Shown: one piece after another, positions 53,114 to 62,908 of the stretch
How positions within the stretch are numbered: position 1 is the stretch's first letter
Layout of the letters: each line of letters begins with the position of its first letter
DNA from: Mycolicibacterium canariasense
GTDB taxonomy: Bacteria; Actinomycetota; Actinomycetes; Mycobacteriales; Mycobacteriaceae
Direction: 5' to 3'
Length of the DNA stretch: 64,000 nucleotides
Assembly (NCBI RefSeq): GCF_002101555.1
Contig: NZ_LQOL01000025.1
Location: forward strand, 1-64,000
Program-made: the position numbers and the translations under genes
The notes under the pieces: model-generated
Told to the model about the DNA's origin: nothing
Databases searched by the model: none
The model's input: the letters and a program-made list of their open reading frames with translations, nothing else

Positions 53114-54289
53114 ATGGCCGAGATCGTTCTGGACCACGTCACCAAGAGTTACGCCGGCGGTGCGGTGGCGGTGCAGGACTTTTCGCTGACCATCAACGAC
53201 GGCGAGTTCATCATCCTGGTGGGTCCGTCGGGGTGCGGGAAGTCCACCACGCTCAACATGATCGCGGGCCTGGAGGAGATCACCTCCGGTGAACTGCGCA
53301 TCGGCGGTGAGCGGGTCAACGAGAAACAGCCCAAGGACCGCGACATCGCCATGGTGTTCCAGTCGTATGCGCTGTATCCGCACATGACGGTGCGGCAGAA
53401 CATCGCGTTCCCGCTCACCCTGGCCAAGATGTCGAAGGCCGAGATCGCCGCCAAGGTCGAGGAGACGGCGAAAATCCTTGACCTGAGCCAACTTCTGGAC
53501 CGCAGGCCGGCGCAGCTGTCGGGTGGCCAACGCCAACGCGTGGCCATGGGCCGTGCGATCGTGCGCAGCCCCAAGGCATTCCTGATGGACGAGCCGTTGT
53601 CCAATCTCGACGCGAAACTGCGCGTGCAGATGCGCACCGAGATCGCCCGCCTGCAGAGCCGACTCGGGACCACCACCGTCTACGTCACCCATGACCAGAC
53701 CGAGGCGATGACGCTGGGGGACCGGGTGGTGGTGATGCTGGCCGGTGTGGTCCAGCAGATCGGCACCCCCGAGGAGCTGTACAACAGCCCGGTGAACCTG
53801 TTCGTGGCCGGGTTCATCGGCTCGCCGGCGATGAACTTCTTCCCGGCCACGCTCACCGACGTCGGTTTGCGCTTGCCGTTCGGCGAGATCACGCTGCCGG
53901 TCGAGGGTCCGGTGACACATGCCGGGCTGTCGCAGCACCAAGGGACCAACCTCATCGTCGGCGTCCGTCCCGAGCACTTCGACGATGCTGCCCAGATCGA
54001 TTCGTATGCCCGAATCCGGGCCCATGTGTTCGAGGTGACAGTGGATCTGGTCGAGTCGCTGGGCGCCGAGAAGTACCTGCACTTCCGCACCGAGGGCGAA
54101 GGGGCGCAGTCGGCTCAGCTGGCTCAGCTGGCCGCCGAGTCGGGGACCGGGGTGAACGAGTTCGTGGCACGGGTGTCCGCGTCGTCGGAGGTGAAGGCCG
54201 GGCAGAAGGCGGAACTGGCCCTGGATGCCTCGAAGCTGGTGATCTTCGACGCGGCCACCGGTGCCAACCTGTCGATCGCAGCGGAGTGA
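53114..54289 (+). CDS. sugC: Trehalose ABC importer ATPase SugC
   Basis: A 391-residue MalK-type ATPase. Walker [10 protein letters not shown] (~residue 37), signature [14 protein letters not shown], Walker [16 protein letters not shown] and the switch His in [10 protein letters not shown] are followed by a C-terminal OB-fold regulatory domain (~240-391). It powers trehalose import through SugAB. Only 3 bp separate it from sugB. Its stop overlaps the next gene as GTGA. Confidence 0.95.
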   Translation: MAEIVLDHVTKSYAGGAVAVQDFSLTINDGEFIILVGPSGCGKSTTLNMIAGLEEITSGELRIGGERVNEKQPKDRDIAMVFQSYALYPHMTVRQNIAFPLTLAKMSKAEIAAKVEETAKILDLSQLLDRRPAQLSGGQRQRVAMGRAIVRSPKAFLMDEPLSNLDAKLRVQMRTEIARLQSRLGTTTVYVTHDQTEAMTLGDRVVVMLAGVVQQIGTPEELYNSPVNLFVAGFIGSPAMNFFPATLTDVGLRLPFGEITLPVEGPVTHAGLSQHQGTNLIVGVRPEHFDDAAQIDSYARIRAHVFEVTVDLVESLGAEKYLHFRTEGEGAQSAQLAQLAAESGTGVNEFVARVSASSEVKAGQKAELALDASKLVIFDAATGANLSIAAE

Positions 54290-54879
54290 CAGACGTTCTC
54301 GCCGATGTCCGCGCTCATCTGAGCGCCCACTTCACGGCGGCCGGGGTGCTCGGTGAACCGGACGAGGCCAGCATCACCTTCCTGGGCACCGACCGGATCG
54401 ACGTACTTCGCTTCGGCCCGGATGTCGAGCAGGTGAATCACTTTGTGTCGGTTGGTTGTTCGCGCCACGCGATGACCGATCCGACGGAGTTCCTGACCGA
54501 TTCCCAGCGCGGCCCGCGTGCCGAGGTGGTGGTGTCGCTGCGGATGCCCACCCCGACCGGCCTGGCCAAGTCGGTGGCGGTGCTGGCCGCGGCCCCCGCG
54601 GTCGAGGGCCTGATCCTCGACGGCGACGCGTTGGTGGACCTCGGCGCACCGTTGTTCGAGGGTGCGCCTTTCACCGCATTCTTGTTGGGCCCCAGCGCAA
54701 TCGGCGATCTGGAACTGCCGGAGCCGTTGTCGCCGGTGCGGTTCTTCGCCGCCACGCCGATCACGCCGACGGAGGCGGCGTGGGTGCGGCTCAAGGGTGC
54801 CGACGCGATGCGTGAGGCATGGAAGACCGACGGGGTGGACGTCCTGGATGCACGGCGGCGAGCCGCCAATCCCACTTGA
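54286..54879 (+). CDS. Suppressor-of-fused-like domain protein
   Basis: A 197-residue cytosolic protein. It resembles bacterial suppressor-of-fused (SUFU) domain proteins: [51 protein letters not shown] and [19 protein letters not shown]. The role is unknown in bacteria; some related genes act as immunity-like proteins beside toxins, but no toxin is adjacent here. The GTG start overlaps the sugC stop by 4 bp, so it is expressed with the trehalose importer. Confidence 0.75.
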   Translation: MTDVLADVRAHLSAHFTAAGVLGEPDEASITFLGTDRIDVLRFGPDVEQVNHFVSVGCSRHAMTDPTEFLTDSQRGPRAEVVVSLRMPTPTGLAKSVAVLAAAPAVEGLILDGDALVDLGAPLFEGAPFTAFLLGPSAIGDLELPEPLSPVRFFAATPITPTEAAWVRLKGADAMREAWKTDGVDVLDARRRAANPT

Positions 54880-54881
54880 AC

Positions 54882-54896
54882 GGCGCGCTCAGCGCC
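54882..54896. terminator. Short hairpin between convergent SUFU-like and potC-like genes
   Basis: GGCGC and GCGCC pair around a GCTCA loop in the 9-bp gap between the convergent stops and the first codons beyond it. The stem is short and no U-tract follows, so this is a weak candidate. Confidence 0.35.
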
Positions 54897-55779
54897 CGAC
54901 CATCGCGTCGGTGAGACCCGCCGCGCCGCCGCCCGTTCCGGCCGGGTCGCGGCGGAGTATCAGCGCGGCGACGCCGAGGACCACCAGCGTGAGAACCAAC
55001 ATCAGTGTCGACATCGCGGCGATCTCGGGCCGCAGCGCGGCCTTGAGCGAGGCGAAGATGTACACCGGCCACGGCGTGGAGCCGGCGACCGAGACGAACG
55101 AGGAGACGACGGTGTTGTCGAGGCTGAGGGTGAAGGCCAGTAGCGCGCCGGCGATGACGGCGGGGCGGATCAGCGGCAGGGTGACGTCGGTGAATCGGCG
55201 CAGCGGCGTCGCGTAGAGGTCGGCCGCCGCCTCCTCCAGGCTTTCGTTCATCCCGGTCATCCGGGCCCGCACGATGAATGTCACGACGGCGCTGGCGAAC
55301 AGTGAATTGGCGATGATCAAGCGCACCTGACCGATGTTGAACATGGTGATGTACCAGTCGGTTCCGAGTGTCACGAACCAGGGGAGCAGCGAGATGGCGC
55401 TGACGATCTCCGGGGTCACCATCACCAGGCCCAGCAGGACGAGCAATCCGGGTGCCCACCACCGGGGTCGGCGGGCCAAGGCGATTCCCGCGGAGGTGCC
55501 CAGAATCGTCGCCACCACGGCCGTACCGGCAGCGGTGACCAAGGAGACGGTGATCGAGTTCGTGATTGCAGGGTTGCTCAGTGCTGCGACGTAGGGTTCG
55601 ACGCTGAAGCCGTCGAACGTCTGCAGGGTCCGGCCGGAGTTGAACGAGTAGACCACGATGACGATGATCGGGAAGAACAGGAACAGCAGGCCGAGTACAC
55701 CCCAGATGTTCAGGATTGCGTCGCCGGGCCGCACCCGGCGCCGGCGGCTTCGGCTTACGCGCGCCGGGGAAGTGGTCAT
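54889..55779 (-). CDS. Polyamine-type ABC permease, PotC-like
   Basis: A 296-residue permease with six hydrophobic segments. The EAA loop reads EEAAADLYATPLRRFTDVTLPLI, followed by GALLAFTLSLDNTVVSSFVS, which is characteristic of PotC/PotI-type spermidine/putrescine permeases. The ATG at 55779 overlaps the potB-like stop (ATGA). The last gene of the six-gene operon. The natural substrate is not established by sequence. Confidence 0.87.
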   Translation of the reverse strand: MTTSPARVSRSRRRRVRPGDAILNIWGVLGLLFLFFPIIVIVVYSFNSGRTLQTFDGFSVEPYVAALSNPAITNSITVSLVTAAGTAVVATILGTSAGIALARRPRWWAPGLLVLLGLVMVTPEIVSAISLLPWFVTLGTDWYITMFNIGQVRLIIANSLFASAVVTFIVRARMTGMNESLEEAAADLYATPLRRFTDVTLPLIRPAVIAGALLAFTLSLDNTVVSSFVSVAGSTPWPVYIFASLKAALRPEIAAMSTLMLVLTLVVLGVAALILRRDPAGTGGGAAGLTDAMVGR

Positions 55780-56735
55780 GAGGACTCCTTGGCCGGCAGT
55801 CTCAACGAGGTCATGGCGGAGGTGATGCGGCCGGCTGCCTTGAGAAGACCGCCGACGACGACGCTCGTCCCGAAGATGGCGAGCATGAGCAGTACAGCCA
55901 TCGCGGCGCCGAGGGCCCAGTTCTGCGCGCTCTGGAATTGGGCGGCAACCATCTGACCGACCATGCTTCCACTGGCTCCGCCCAGGACGGTGGGAGTGAT
56001 GTAGTCGCCCATCAAGGGCACGAAGACCAGCAGCAATCCGGCCGTTACTCCGGGCGCAGCCAGCGGGACGGTGATGCACCGGAACGTGCTCCACGCGGTG
56101 CCGCCGAGATCGCGACTGGCCTCCAGCAGTTTGGGATCGAGACGTTCCAATGCCACGTAGAGGGGCAGGATCATCAGTGGCAGATAGTTGTACACCACAC
56201 CGAGCTGGACCGCGGCCGAGGTGTACAGCACGTGCAGTGGTCCATCGGTGAGGTGCGCCCATTGCAGCAGCTTGGATACGAATCCGGCTGGGCTGAGCGA
56301 GATCTGCCAACCGATGGTGCGGACCAGGAAGTTCGTCCAGTACGGGATCAGGATCAGCGCGAGTACGGCTCCGCGCCACCGCGCGGGTAGCTTCACGGCC
56401 ATCCAGTAGGCCATGGGGAAGGCGATCACCAGACACAGTGCCGTGCCCAGGGTGGCGATCTTCAACGTGCGGACGAAGATCGCGAAGAAGGCCGGTGACG
56501 CCGCCTCGCCGTAGCGGTCGAAGGACAGCACGTCGTTGGCGTGGGTCGTGTAGAGACCCGGCTTGTAGCCGAAGCTGTACCAGACCACGAGGGCGAACGG
56601 CAGCACGAAGAACAGGACCATCCACACGCTGATGGGTAGGGCGCCCAGGCCCCCCGGTAGTCGCGGTCGTCTCCGCCGGGCCGGGCCGTCGGGGGTTCCC
56701 GGACTCCGCACCGATGGCTCCTGCAGGACGGTCAC
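55776..56735 (-). CDS. Polyamine-type ABC permease, PotB-like
   Basis: A 319-residue permease. A basic Pro/Arg-rich start precedes six membrane segments. The EAA loop is LEASRDLGGTAWSTFRCITVPLA, with YNYLPLMILPLYVALERLD just before it, typical of PotB. The GTG start at 56735 overlaps the potD-like stop as GTGA. Forms the membrane channel with the PotC-like protein. Confidence 0.87.
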   Translation of the reverse strand: MTVLQEPSVRSPGTPDGPARRRRPRLPGGLGALPISVWMVLFFVLPFALVVWYSFGYKPGLYTTHANDVLSFDRYGEAASPAFFAIFVRTLKIATLGTALCLVIAFPMAYWMAVKLPARWRGAVLALILIPYWTNFLVRTIGWQISLSPAGFVSKLLQWAHLTDGPLHVLYTSAAVQLGVVYNYLPLMILPLYVALERLDPKLLEASRDLGGTAWSTFRCITVPLAAPGVTAGLLLVFVPLMGDYITPTVLGGASGSMVGQMVAAQFQSAQNWALGAAMAVLLMLAIFGTSVVVGGLLKAAGRITSAMTSLRLPAKESS

Positions 56736-57871
56736 TTGCCCGCCGCGGCCTTGAGCTCGTCGTAGATGGCGATGATCTTGCCGTCCATCGACGTCATCTG
56801 GCTGTAGATCAGTTTCGACATGATCTGATCGCTGATGAACACCATGTCGGGCCGTTTGATATCGGCCTTCCGCGCGGCCTCCTCGATCCCTTGGATGCCG
56901 GTGTTGTAGCCGATGTAGGTGAGTTCCTTGAGAGAGACCGTCGGATCCAGCACGTAGTTGATGAACTCGTAGGCCGCGTCTTCGTGCGGTGCGCCCTTGA
57001 CGATGGCCCAGTTGTCCTGCCACAGGTTGGCGCCCTCGCTGGGCCAGACCCACTTGTACCGGTCCGGCTCGGGGTTGGCGAGGATGCCGAGGCGAGCGTC
57101 CCCGTTCCAGCAGTGGATCAGGGTGCGTGCCGACGACGAGATCGAGTTGTTGGTCGATGATTCGAAGGCCTGCACGTGGGGTGCGATCTTGTCGAGGATG
57201 AACGAGCGGTAGGCGTCGATGTGGGCGGGGTCGGTGGTGTTCGGGTCGATTCCGTTGGCGTAGAAGTACGTGAAGGCGACCTCACCTTGGTCCTCGAGCA
57301 GCGACATACTGCCCGACGCCTCCTTCTGCGCCGCGTCGAGGAAGTCGGCCCACGACGTCAGGTTGCGCTTGATGACGGTGGTGTCGTAGACGTAGCCCGT
57401 CGAACCCCAGTCCTTGCAGACGCTGTACTTGTTGCCGGGGTCGAACGGGGTGTTCACGACCTTTGCGTTGAGGTTCTTCATGTTCGGCAGTTTGGTGTGA
57501 TCGAGTTCGGTCAACAGTCCACCGGTGGCCATCTGCTGGATCGACGAGTGGGTGGGAACGCAGATGTCGTAGCCGCTGGTGCCCTTGGCCGCACTGAGTT
57601 TGGCGATCATCTCCGGGTTGGAACCGTACGAGTCGAGGGTGATCGCCGGGCCCTTGGCCGAGGTGAAATCCTTGAGCACGGCCGGGTCGTCGTATTCGCC
57701 CCAGGTGTAGATGTTCAGGCCACCCGAGGAGGAGGAGCCGCCGCCTGAGGGCTTGGAACACGCGGCGAGGAAGGCGCCGATTCCCAGGGCTGCGGTACCG
57801 CCCAGGAAGGTTCGCCGGCTCAGCGAGTTCTCAAGGGCTTTGGGGATCAGGATGCGTACGGGTTGATTCAT
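56732..57871 (-). CDS. Polyamine-type substrate-binding lipoprotein, PotD-like
   Basis: A 379-residue solute-binding protein. The N-terminus has both a twin-arginine motif (LSRRTFLGG) and a lipobox (FLAAC), so it may be exported by Tat and lipid-anchored. The mature protein starts NIYTWGEYDDPAVL, the spermidine/putrescine-binding fold signature. The C-lobe contains GAPHEDAAYEFINYVLDP. The ATG at 57871 gives the complete signal. Ligand specificity cannot be fixed without mapping binding residues. Confidence 0.87.
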   Translation of the reverse strand: MNQPVRILIPKALENSLSRRTFLGGTAALGIGAFLAACSKPSGGGSSSSGGLNIYTWGEYDDPAVLKDFTSAKGPAITLDSYGSNPEMIAKLSAAKGTSGYDICVPTHSSIQQMATGGLLTELDHTKLPNMKNLNAKVVNTPFDPGNKYSVCKDWGSTGYVYDTTVIKRNLTSWADFLDAAQKEASGSMSLLEDQGEVAFTYFYANGIDPNTTDPAHIDAYRSFILDKIAPHVQAFESSTNNSISSSARTLIHCWNGDARLGILANPEPDRYKWVWPSEGANLWQDNWAIVKGAPHEDAAYEFINYVLDPTVSLKELTYIGYNTGIQGIEEAARKADIKRPDMVFISDQIMSKLIYSQMTSMDGKIIAIYDELKAAAGK

Positions 57872-57909
57872 GGCAGCACTTTCGGATCGGGGCGGCGGGG
57901 TTGGGTCGG

Positions 57910-59058
57910 TCAGGAGGTGAAGATCCGCACGGCGTCGGCGGACCACGAGCAGGAGACGGGGGCGCCGAGTTCGGTGGGCGGGTTCGCGCTGCGGGGCAGC
58001 CGGGCCAGGATCCTGTCGTCGGTGCCCGTGTGGACGACCAGCTGCAGGCTGTGGCCGAGTTCGGAGACACCGAGCAGCACGCCGGATACGACGTTGACCC
58101 CGGCGGTGCTCGATGCGGGGGTCTCGGGTGCCGCCTGCTCGGTGACGAGGACCGATTCCGGCCGGATCGCGGCGGTGACGGTGGCACCGCCAGCGGCCGG
58201 CACGTCACCCTTGGCCGGACGGGTGGAGTACAGCGCGAGACCGGCGGTCCGAACGTTGAGCCCGGCGGCGTCGAAGGAGGAGATGGTGCCGGTGAACGAG
58301 TTCTGCCGCCCGATGAAACCCGCCACGAACGCCGATTCCGGTGCGTCGTAAACCGCTGACGCCGTGCCGATTTGCTCGATCCGCCCGTCGTTCATCACCG
58401 CGACCCGGTCGCTCATGGACAGGGCCTCCTCCTGGTCGTGGGTGACGAAGATGAAGGTGGTACCGAGTTCCTGCTGCAGCAACTTCAGTTCGACCTGCAT
58501 CTCCTCGCGCAGCTTGCGGTCGAGCGCGCTCATCGGTTCGTCGAGGAGCACCACGGCGGGTCGGTTGACCAGTGCCCTGGCCAGGGCGACGCGCTGCTGC
58601 TGGCCGCCGGAGAGTTGCGCCGGCTTGCGCGCGGCGAATGCCGTCATCCGCACCATGTCGAGGGCGCGGCTCACGCGGTCGGACATCTCCGCTTTGGGCA
58701 CCCCGGACCGGCGCAGTCCGTAGGCGACGTTGTCGGCGACCTTCATGTGCGGGAACAGGGCATACGCCTGGAAGACGGTGTTGACGGGGCGCTTGTGCGG
58801 AGGCAGGCTCTCGACGTTGCGGCCGGAGATCGCGATGGTGCCGTCGTCGGGGAACTCGAAACCGCCGATCATCCGAAGCGTCGTCGTCTTGCCGCACCCG
58901 CTGGGCCCGAGCAGGCTGAGGAATTCGCCGGCCTGCACGTGCAGGGAGAGGTTGTCGACGGCGACGGCGCTGCCGTACGCCTTGGTGAGTCCGCGCAATT
59001 CGACCGAGCCGGCCACCTCGGTGCTCGGCGCTGCTCCGACGGCGGTGAGGAGGCTCAT
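57910..59058 (-). CDS. Polyamine-type ABC ATPase, PotA-like
   Basis: A 382-residue ATPase. Walker A GPSGCGKTT (~residue 54), FQAYALFPHM Q-loop, signature LSGGQQQRVALARA, Walker B VLLDEPMSALDRKLRE and the switch His in FVTHDQEEALSM are present, followed by a TOBE domain (~270-382). It overlaps the amidohydrolase stop as ATGA. Energises the PotBCD-like uptake system. Confidence 0.88.
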   Translation of the reverse strand: MSLLTAVGAAPSTEVAGSVELRGLTKAYGSAVAVDNLSLHVQAGEFLSLLGPSGCGKTTTLRMIGGFEFPDDGTIAISGRNVESLPPHKRPVNTVFQAYALFPHMKVADNVAYGLRRSGVPKAEMSDRVSRALDMVRMTAFAARKPAQLSGGQQQRVALARALVNRPAVVLLDEPMSALDRKLREEMQVELKLLQQELGTTFIFVTHDQEEALSMSDRVAVMNDGRIEQIGTASAVYDAPESAFVAGFIGRQNSFTGTISSFDAAGLNVRTAGLALYSTRPAKGDVPAAGGATVTAAIRPESVLVTEQAAPETPASSTAGVNVVSGVLLGVSELGHSLQLVVHTGTDDRILARLPRSANPPTELGAPVSCSWSADAVRIFTS

Positions 59059-60707
59059 GCCGATACCGGGACGGAGTCGGCCTCGTAGACGACCTCACCG
59101 CCGATGAGGGTGTAGGCCACCGAAGCGGAGCCGATCTCGGCCACCGGGGCGGCGAAGATATCCCGGTCGAGAATCACGATATCGGCCGATTTTCCGACTT
59201 CGATTGTTCCGGAACGGTGTTCGTCGTGGTTGAGGTACGCCGTTCCGAGGCTGTGGGCGATCAGGGCGTCGGCCAGCGACAGCGCCTGCTCGCCGAGGAA
59301 GGGCAGCGACGACGGGCCTGTCGCACCCACCGGGGCGCGGTTGACCGACGTGTGGATGATCTCCAACGGGTTCGCGGTGCTCACCGGCCAGTCACTGCCC
59401 GACGCCAGCGCCGCCCCCGCTCGTTGCAGCGACCCGAACGGGTATTGCCAGGCCGCCCGTCGGCGGCCGAGGAACGGGACGGTGAGCAGATCCATCTGGT
59501 CTTCGTGGCGGGCCCACAGTGGCTGCATGTTGGCCACCACCCCCAACTCGGCGAAGCGGGGGACATCGGCGGGATGGACCACCTGGATGTGCGCCAGCGT
59601 GTGGCGAAGGTCGTTGTCGCCGTTGGCTGTCCGGGCTGCCTCGATCGCATCCAGCGATTCGCGCACGGCGCGGTCACCGAGAGCGTGGAAGTGCAGCTGG
59701 AAGCCCAGCGCGTCGAGTTCCGTCGAGATCTGCTTGAGGGTGGTCGGGTCGACGAAGCTCTTCCCCATGTTCTCGCCGGGGCAGCCGCACGCATCGAGGT
59801 AGGGCTCCAGCATCCCGGCCGTGAAGTTCTCGGCGACGCCGTCCTGCATGATCTTGACGGTCGTGGCCGAGAACCCGCCGGCCAGGGCACGTTCGCGCTT
59901 CGCGACGAGTTCGGGGATCTGCTCGAGGCCGCGGTTGCGGTCCCACCACAGCGCACCGACGACGTGCGCCTTGAGCATGCCCGACGCGGTGGCGCGGAGG
60001 TAGGAGTCCAGCGAGTCCGGGGTGTCGTTGGTGGCGCCGACGATGGCGTCCTGCCACGCCGTCACACCCCATCCGAACAGTCGCTGCTGGGCGATCTTCA
60101 GCGCTTCGTCGAGGTCGTCCTGGCTGGGCAACGGGATGTGCCGGGCGACCAGGGCCATGGCGCCTTCCTGCAGCGTGCCGATCGCGTGCCCGCCGGCGTC
60201 GCGCTCGATGCGACCGTCGAACGGGTCGGGCGTGGCGTCGTCGATCCCCGCGATCTCGAGGGCTCTGGTGTTCACCCACGCGCCGTGACCGTCACGGTTG
60301 GGGAAGTAGGCGGGCCGATCGGGGACGACGGCGTCGAGCGCCGCCGCGGTCGGCAGGCCGCCGGGGAACGAGTCCATCGACCATCCGCCACCGCTGATCC
60401 AGGTCAATTCCGGGTTGGCGGCGGCATATTCGGCGATCCGGGTGAGGTAGCCGTCGGCGGTGGTGTACGGCGTCAGGTCGCACGCGATCATGTCGAGACC
60501 GGCGTGATACGGGTGAATGTGGCTGTCCTGGAAGCCTGGCGAGACCAGGCCACCGGCCGCGTCGATCTCGACGGCCCCGGATCCGGTGAGCGCCTCGGCG
60601 CCGATCGCGGTGATGACACCGTCGTCGATGAGAACCGGCTCCTCGACGATGCCGGCGGGCGTGAAGACGTGCCCTCCGGTGATCAGGACTCGCTGGGCAG
60701 CAGACAT
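59055..60707 (-). CDS. Amidohydrolase (YtcJ-like, amidohydrolase-3 family)
   Basis: A 550-residue metal-dependent hydrolase. The metal-binding HxH is in QDSHIHPYHAG near residue 63, with HFHALGDRAV, HTLAHIQVVHP and ASGSDWPVSTANPL supplying other ligands. The N- and C-terminal beta-sandwich halves flank the barrel. These enzymes act on amides, N-acyl compounds or cyclic ureas, and the substrate here is probably what the PotABCD-like system brings in. It overlaps the potA-like start. Confidence 0.87.
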   Translation of the reverse strand: MSAAQRVLITGGHVFTPAGIVEEPVLIDDGVITAIGAEALTGSGAVEIDAAGGLVSPGFQDSHIHPYHAGLDMIACDLTPYTTADGYLTRIAEYAAANPELTWISGGGWSMDSFPGGLPTAAALDAVVPDRPAYFPNRDGHGAWVNTRALEIAGIDDATPDPFDGRIERDAGGHAIGTLQEGAMALVARHIPLPSQDDLDEALKIAQQRLFGWGVTAWQDAIVGATNDTPDSLDSYLRATASGMLKAHVVGALWWDRNRGLEQIPELVAKRERALAGGFSATTVKIMQDGVAENFTAGMLEPYLDACGCPGENMGKSFVDPTTLKQISTELDALGFQLHFHALGDRAVRESLDAIEAARTANGDNDLRHTLAHIQVVHPADVPRFAELGVVANMQPLWARHEDQMDLLTVPFLGRRRAAWQYPFGSLQRAGAALASGSDWPVSTANPLEIIHTSVNRAPVGATGPSSLPFLGEQALSLADALIAHSLGTAYLNHDEHRSGTIEVGKSADIVILDRDIFAAPVAEIGSASVAYTLIGGEVVYEADSVPVSA

Positions 60708-60710
60708 CTG

Positions 60711-61364
60711 TCAATCCTTCATCTGGTGTGCGGGTGAGGCATTGAGCGGGTTGGCGTCGATGGGCGGGGTGAAGTGCGAGGTGATCCACATGGCCTGCGC
60801 CGAACTCGCGCCGATGTTCACCGCCCGGTGCGGAACCGAGGACAGAAACTCGACGCTGTCACGTGGCCCGAGCGCGAATGTCGCTGAGCCGACCGATAAT
60901 TCGATGTGACCCGACAGGACGTAGAACAATTCTTGCGCGTCGTCGTGGGCGTAGGGCTCCGCACCGGTCGACCCCCCGACGTCGAACGTGCCTTCATAGA
61001 CCTCGAGTTGACGGATGGGTGGCCGGGACAGCAGCAGCTTCTCCAGACCGCTGTCGCTGGAGAACACCGGGCGCTCGTGCGCCCGCAGAACGGGCCGCAC
61101 GATCGGCGCCTCGTCCGACAGCAGATCGGCGACGGAGATGCCGACGGCGGCCGAGATGCGCTTCAGCGCCCCGACCGATACCCCGCACTTCCCGTTCTCG
61201 AGCTGGCTGATGAAGCCGGCGCTGACTCCGGCCCTGGCGGCGACGTCACGTGTGGACAGTCGGCTGCGGTCGCGGGCCTCTCGGAGCCGACGCCCGAGGA
61301 TGACGCGCGCCGTCGAGTCCGACGCGGTGACGGTGGTCGCGGGTTGGTAAGGCACTGGCCTCAT
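60711..61364 (-). CDS. XRE-family regulator with C-terminal cupin
   Basis: A 217-residue regulator. The helix-turn-helix (residues ~24-78) reads LREARDRSRLSTRDVAARAGVSAGFISQLENGK. The C-terminal cupin (~120-195) carries AHDDAQELFYVLSGHIELSVG, with His and Glu in metal- or ligand-binding positions. This PuuR-type layout commonly controls catabolism and uptake of amines. The ATG at 61364 starts the operon; the amidohydrolase starts 3 bp after this stop. A likely operator lies upstream. Confidence 0.85.
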   Translation of the reverse strand: MRPVPYQPATTVTASDSTARVILGRRLREARDRSRLSTRDVAARAGVSAGFISQLENGKCGVSVGALKRISAAVGISVADLLSDEAPIVRPVLRAHERPVFSSDSGLEKLLLSRPPIRQLEVYEGTFDVGGSTGAEPYAHDDAQELFYVLSGHIELSVGSATFALGPRDSVEFLSSVPHRAVNIGASSAQAMWITSHFTPPIDANPLNASPAHQMKD

Positions 61365-61377
61365 TTCGCTTATGCGT

Positions 61378-61396
61378 ACTTAACGGATCGCTTAGT
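61378..61396. promoter_or_regulatory. Candidate operator upstream of the XRE-cupin gene
   Basis: ACTTAACGGATCGCTTAGT is an imperfect inverted repeat (ACTTAACG versus ACTAAGCG on the other strand, 6 of 8 matching) starting 14 bp before the start codon. It is the only dyad near the operon promoter and could be the regulator's own site. Confidence 0.35.
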
Positions 61397-61571
61397 GGCG
61401 AACGGTATGGGCACCGGCGACGGCGTGCAAGGCGTGGCGCTGACGGACGCGAAGTATTTACACGCGCGCAACGCAGGAGGTCGACCCGAAACGGCCGACG
61501 CGATCACACGAGCGGCAGCCACCCGCTGGTGGAGCACGCCAGTTCATCGATCGACGGGCTGCGCGCGAAGA

Positions 61572-62684
61572 CTAGAGCCAGTTGTTGCGGCGGAAGGTAC
61601 GGTGCAGCACCAGGCACACCGTCGCCATGACCAACAGCACCATCGGATATCCCAGCGTCCAATGCAATTCGGGCATGTTGTCGAAATTCATGCCGTAGAT
61701 CCCGGCCAGCGCGGTCGGCACGGCGGCAATGGCGACCCACGCCGAGATCTTGCGCATATCGGTGTTCTGCTGCATGCCCACCTTGCCGACCGCGGCCTGC
61801 ACCAGGGAACTGAGCACCTCGTCGTAGCTGGCGATCCGGTCCGCGGCTGCGATGGTGTGGTCCAGTACGTCGCGCATGTAGCGGCGGACCTCTTTGGAGA
61901 TCAGGTCGTTGTGATCACTACCCAGGCGCTGGAGGGCGAAGGTCAGCGGGGCGACCGCACGCCGCATCTCGACGATCTCACGCTTGAGCAGATAGATGTG
62001 TTCGATATCGGTGGGGCTGGTGGGGGAGAAGACGTTCTCCTCCATGGCGTCGATATCGGTCTCCACCAGATCGGTCACCCCGAGGTAGGAGTCGACGACA
62101 TGGTCGGCGATCGCGTGCATCACCGCGTACGGCCCGAGAGCGCAGTTGGCCGGTGAGGTGTCCATCTGCTTGCGCACGCCGGCCAGTCCGCCGTGGTCGC
62201 CGTGGCGCACGGTCACCACGAAATCGGGTCCGACGAAGATCATGATCTCGCCGGTCTCGACGATCTCGCGGGCGTTGGCCACCGACTCGTGCTCGACGTA
62301 GTTGATGGTCTTGAGCACCAGGAACAGCGTGTCGTCATAGCGTTCCAGCTTCGGCCGCTGATGTGCGTGCACGGCGTCCTCGACGGCCAGCTCGTGCAGC
62401 CCGAACACATCGGCCACCGCCTGCATCTGGTGCTCGTCGGGTTCGTGCAGCCCGATCCACACGAAGGCGTGGTTGTTGCCCTCGGCCTCGACCTCGCGAA
62501 CCTTGGTCAGTGCCGCGGCATGGGTGAACTTGCCGGGCAGTCGGACCCCGTCGACGTACACACCGCAGTCGACCATCGCTCGCGCGACGGGGACGTGGAT
62601 GGTGCGGGCATCGGGAGTTGCGGCCACCGCCTTCTTGGCTCCGGGGCGAAGCAGCGACGGTGGCAATGCACGGAATGTGGGCAT
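61572..62684 (-). CDS. corA: CorA-type magnesium/cobalt channel
   Basis: A 370-residue channel. A large cytosolic N-domain (~1-300) is followed by two C-terminal membrane helices with the CorA signature YGMNF between them and the ending FRRNNWL. Conserved segments include FVWIGLHEPDEHQMQAVADVFGLHELAVEDA and GPDFVVTVRHG. Mediates Mg2+ uptake as a pentamer. The ATG at 62684 follows GGAGG. Matches Rv1239c. Confidence 0.93.
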   Translation of the reverse strand: MPTFRALPPSLLRPGAKKAVAATPDARTIHVPVARAMVDCGVYVDGVRLPGKFTHAAALTKVREVEAEGNNHAFVWIGLHEPDEHQMQAVADVFGLHELAVEDAVHAHQRPKLERYDDTLFLVLKTINYVEHESVANAREIVETGEIMIFVGPDFVVTVRHGDHGGLAGVRKQMDTSPANCALGPYAVMHAIADHVVDSYLGVTDLVETDIDAMEENVFSPTSPTDIEHIYLLKREIVEMRRAVAPLTFALQRLGSDHNDLISKEVRRYMRDVLDHTIAAADRIASYDEVLSSLVQAAVGKVGMQQNTDMRKISAWVAIAAVPTALAGIYGMNFDNMPELHWTLGYPMVLLVMATVCLVLHRTFRRNNWL

Positions 62685-62895
62685 CGCAAACCTCCGGATC
62701 AGCGCGCGTCGTAGCCGGCCGGGTACCGGGCCGGAACGCATCGAATGCTACGTGTCCCAGGTGTCCGGCACCCGCCTTCGCAAGCTGTCTACTCGCTGGG
62801 AACCTACCCGCGGGTAGCCTGTTTCTCGACGTAAAGGGCATCTTTCGGTCTTCTCACGAGTGGGGAACCGGCCTCGGTGAGCTGGGGGTGTGGGT

Positions 62896-62901
62896 TACCG
62901 T
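62896..62901 (+). promoter_or_regulatory. Leaderless promoter of the malic enzyme gene
   Basis: TACCGT lies 7 nt before the GTG at 62909 and matches TAnnnT. It favours that GTG over the in-frame GTG at 62900, which overlaps the hexamer. Confidence 0.45.
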
Positions 62902-62908
62902 GGTCGCC

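Noticed and set aside
54286..54879. SUFU-like gene as the immunity half of a toxin-immunity pair
   Set aside because: No toxin-like gene is adjacent; it is coupled to sugC instead.
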